Shown in pieces: positions 5,385-5,842 of a stretch of 5,842 nt of DNA. This DNA comes from Thermoplasmata archaeon (lineage in GTDB: Archaea; Thermoplasmatota; Thermoplasmata; Lutacidiplasmatales; UBA184), in NCBI GenBank assembly GCA_030037875.1, contig JASHPV010000137.1, forward strand, positions 1 through 5,842, in the 5' to 3' direction. Positions within the stretch are counted from its first letter, which is position 1. The number at the start of each line of letters is the position of its first letter. The notes beneath the pieces were generated by a model. The model had not been told where the DNA came from. It did no database searches and was given only the letters and a program-made list of their open reading frames with translations. Made by a program: the position numbers and the translations under genes.

Positions 5385-5842
5385 CACGTCCTCCGCTTGA
5401 CCCGCTCCGCGAAACGGTCGAAGACGAATCCCGCTTCCTGGGGTCCGGGGTGCCCCTCCGGATGACCCTGCAAGGCGAAGATCCGGCCCGAGCCATCTCG
5501 GAGCCCTTCGAGCGTTCCGTCGTCGGGATTGGTCGCCCACGGGCGCAGACCCGTGCCCCGGAGGGACCTCGGCTCCACGGCGTATCCGTGGTTTTCGCTC
5601 ATGATGATCGCCCGGCCGTCGGGAAAGCAGACCGTTTTGTTCTGGCCCCGGTGACCGTACTTCAGCTTGAACGTGCGACCTCCGCGGGCCAACGCCAGCA
5701 GCTGATTCCCGAGACAGATGCCGAGGACCGGTAGGTCCGACTTCGCGATGCGGGCGATCTCGGCGATCGTGCCGGTGAGCCGTTCCGGGTCGCCGGGTCC
5801 GTTTCCGACGACCAACCCTTCCACTCGATGACCGTCCCACCG
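5384..5842 (-). CDS. carA: Carbamoyl-phosphate synthetase small subunit, C-terminal half; 5' end outside window
   Basis: These 152 residues are the class I glutamine amidotransferase domain that hydrolyses glutamine and channels ammonia to CarB. The frame is open to the right edge, where it reads RWDGHRVEGLVVGNGPGDP. The nucleophile Cys lies in GICLGNQLLALA, followed by the CarA-typical FKLKYGHRGQN and ENHGYAVE segments. The catalytic His and Glu lie in GHPEGHPGPQEA near the C-terminus, so the triad is complete. Asn replaces the His of E. coli GICLGHQ. The apparent GTG start at 5824 is only an internal Val codon just before the conserved NGPGDP; the true start and the N-terminal CPSase-specific domain lie outside. 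The gene is first in a carAB operon with a TGATG stop/start overlap. The promoter is not visible. Confidence 0.96.
   Translation of the reverse strand, partial: RWDGHRVEGLVVGNGPGDPERLTGTIAEIARIAKSDLPVLGICLGNQLLALARGGRTFKLKYGHRGQNKTVCFPDGRAIIMSENHGYAVEPRSLRGTGLRPWATNPDDGTLEGLRDGSGRIFALQGHPEGHPGPQEAGFVFDRFAERVKRRT
5390..5394 (-). promoter_or_regulatory. Shine-Dalgarno site for carB inside the end of carA
   Basis: The minus strand reads GGAGG, five bases, then ATG. It lies within the last codons of carA. Together with the TGATG overlap (5386-5382) it suggests translational coupling, which would keep the two subunits in balance. Confidence 0.75.

Noticed and set aside
3039..5465. Long 808-codon open frame on the plus strand across carB and the end of carA
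   Set aside because: It is antisense to a protein with unmistakable CarB motifs. Its translation is rich in Arg, Gly, Pro, Glu and His without any domain pattern, as expected from the complement of GC-rich codons.
5388..5840. N-terminal extension of the carB frame up to 5840
   Set aside because: The extra 152 residues are Arg/Pro/Gly-rich shadow of carA. The conserved CarB start, GGAGG site and TGATG overlap all point to 5384.

Overview
The window looks archaeal. Two of the gene starts sit behind A/T-rich TATA-like boxes. The gene at 1365 has almost no room for a leader or ribosome binding site, and the single-stranded-DNA-binding protein is of the short one-OB-fold type known from Sulfolobus. 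DNA is GC-rich throughout and codons are strongly G/C-ended at third positions, so long open frames also appear on the wrong strand. A GC-rich member of the Thermoplasmatota or a neighbouring lineage would fit, but the sequence alone does not settle the phylum.

Layout. Positions 1-357 (minus) hold the N-terminal part of a tetratricopeptide-repeat protein that runs off the left edge. Positions 358-742 are a divergent intergenic region with a clear TATA-like box at 562-569. Positions 743-1246 (plus) encode an OB-fold SSB with a glycine-rich tail, followed by a perfect hairpin and T-run terminator (1272-1313). Positions 1365-2069 (plus) encode an unusual two-domain protein: a thioredoxin/glutaredoxin-like fold joined to an Lrp/AsnC-type ligand-binding (RAM) domain, with no recognisable DNA-binding helix-turn-helix. 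It converges on the carAB operon with 12 bases between stop codons. Positions 2082-5384 (minus) encode the complete large subunit of carbamoyl-phosphate synthetase (CarB), and 5384-5842 (minus) the C-terminal half of its glutamine amidotransferase subunit (CarA). The two are coupled by a one-base TGATG overlap.

How the genes work together. CarA releases ammonia from glutamine and passes it to CarB, which makes carbamoyl phosphate for pyrimidine and arginine synthesis. CarB keeps both ATP-grasp halves. Its motifs resemble those of the eukaryotic CAD-type enzyme, and the glutamate that senses ornithine in the E. coli enzyme appears to be valine. The SSB is a housekeeping genome-maintenance protein with its own promoter and terminator. 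The thioredoxin-like/RAM protein may be a small-molecule or redox sensor; its convergent position beside carAB suggests, but does not show, a link to amino-acid or nucleotide metabolism. I see no mobile element, CRISPR array, tRNA or rRNA. The most unusual item is the thioredoxin-like/RAM fusion.
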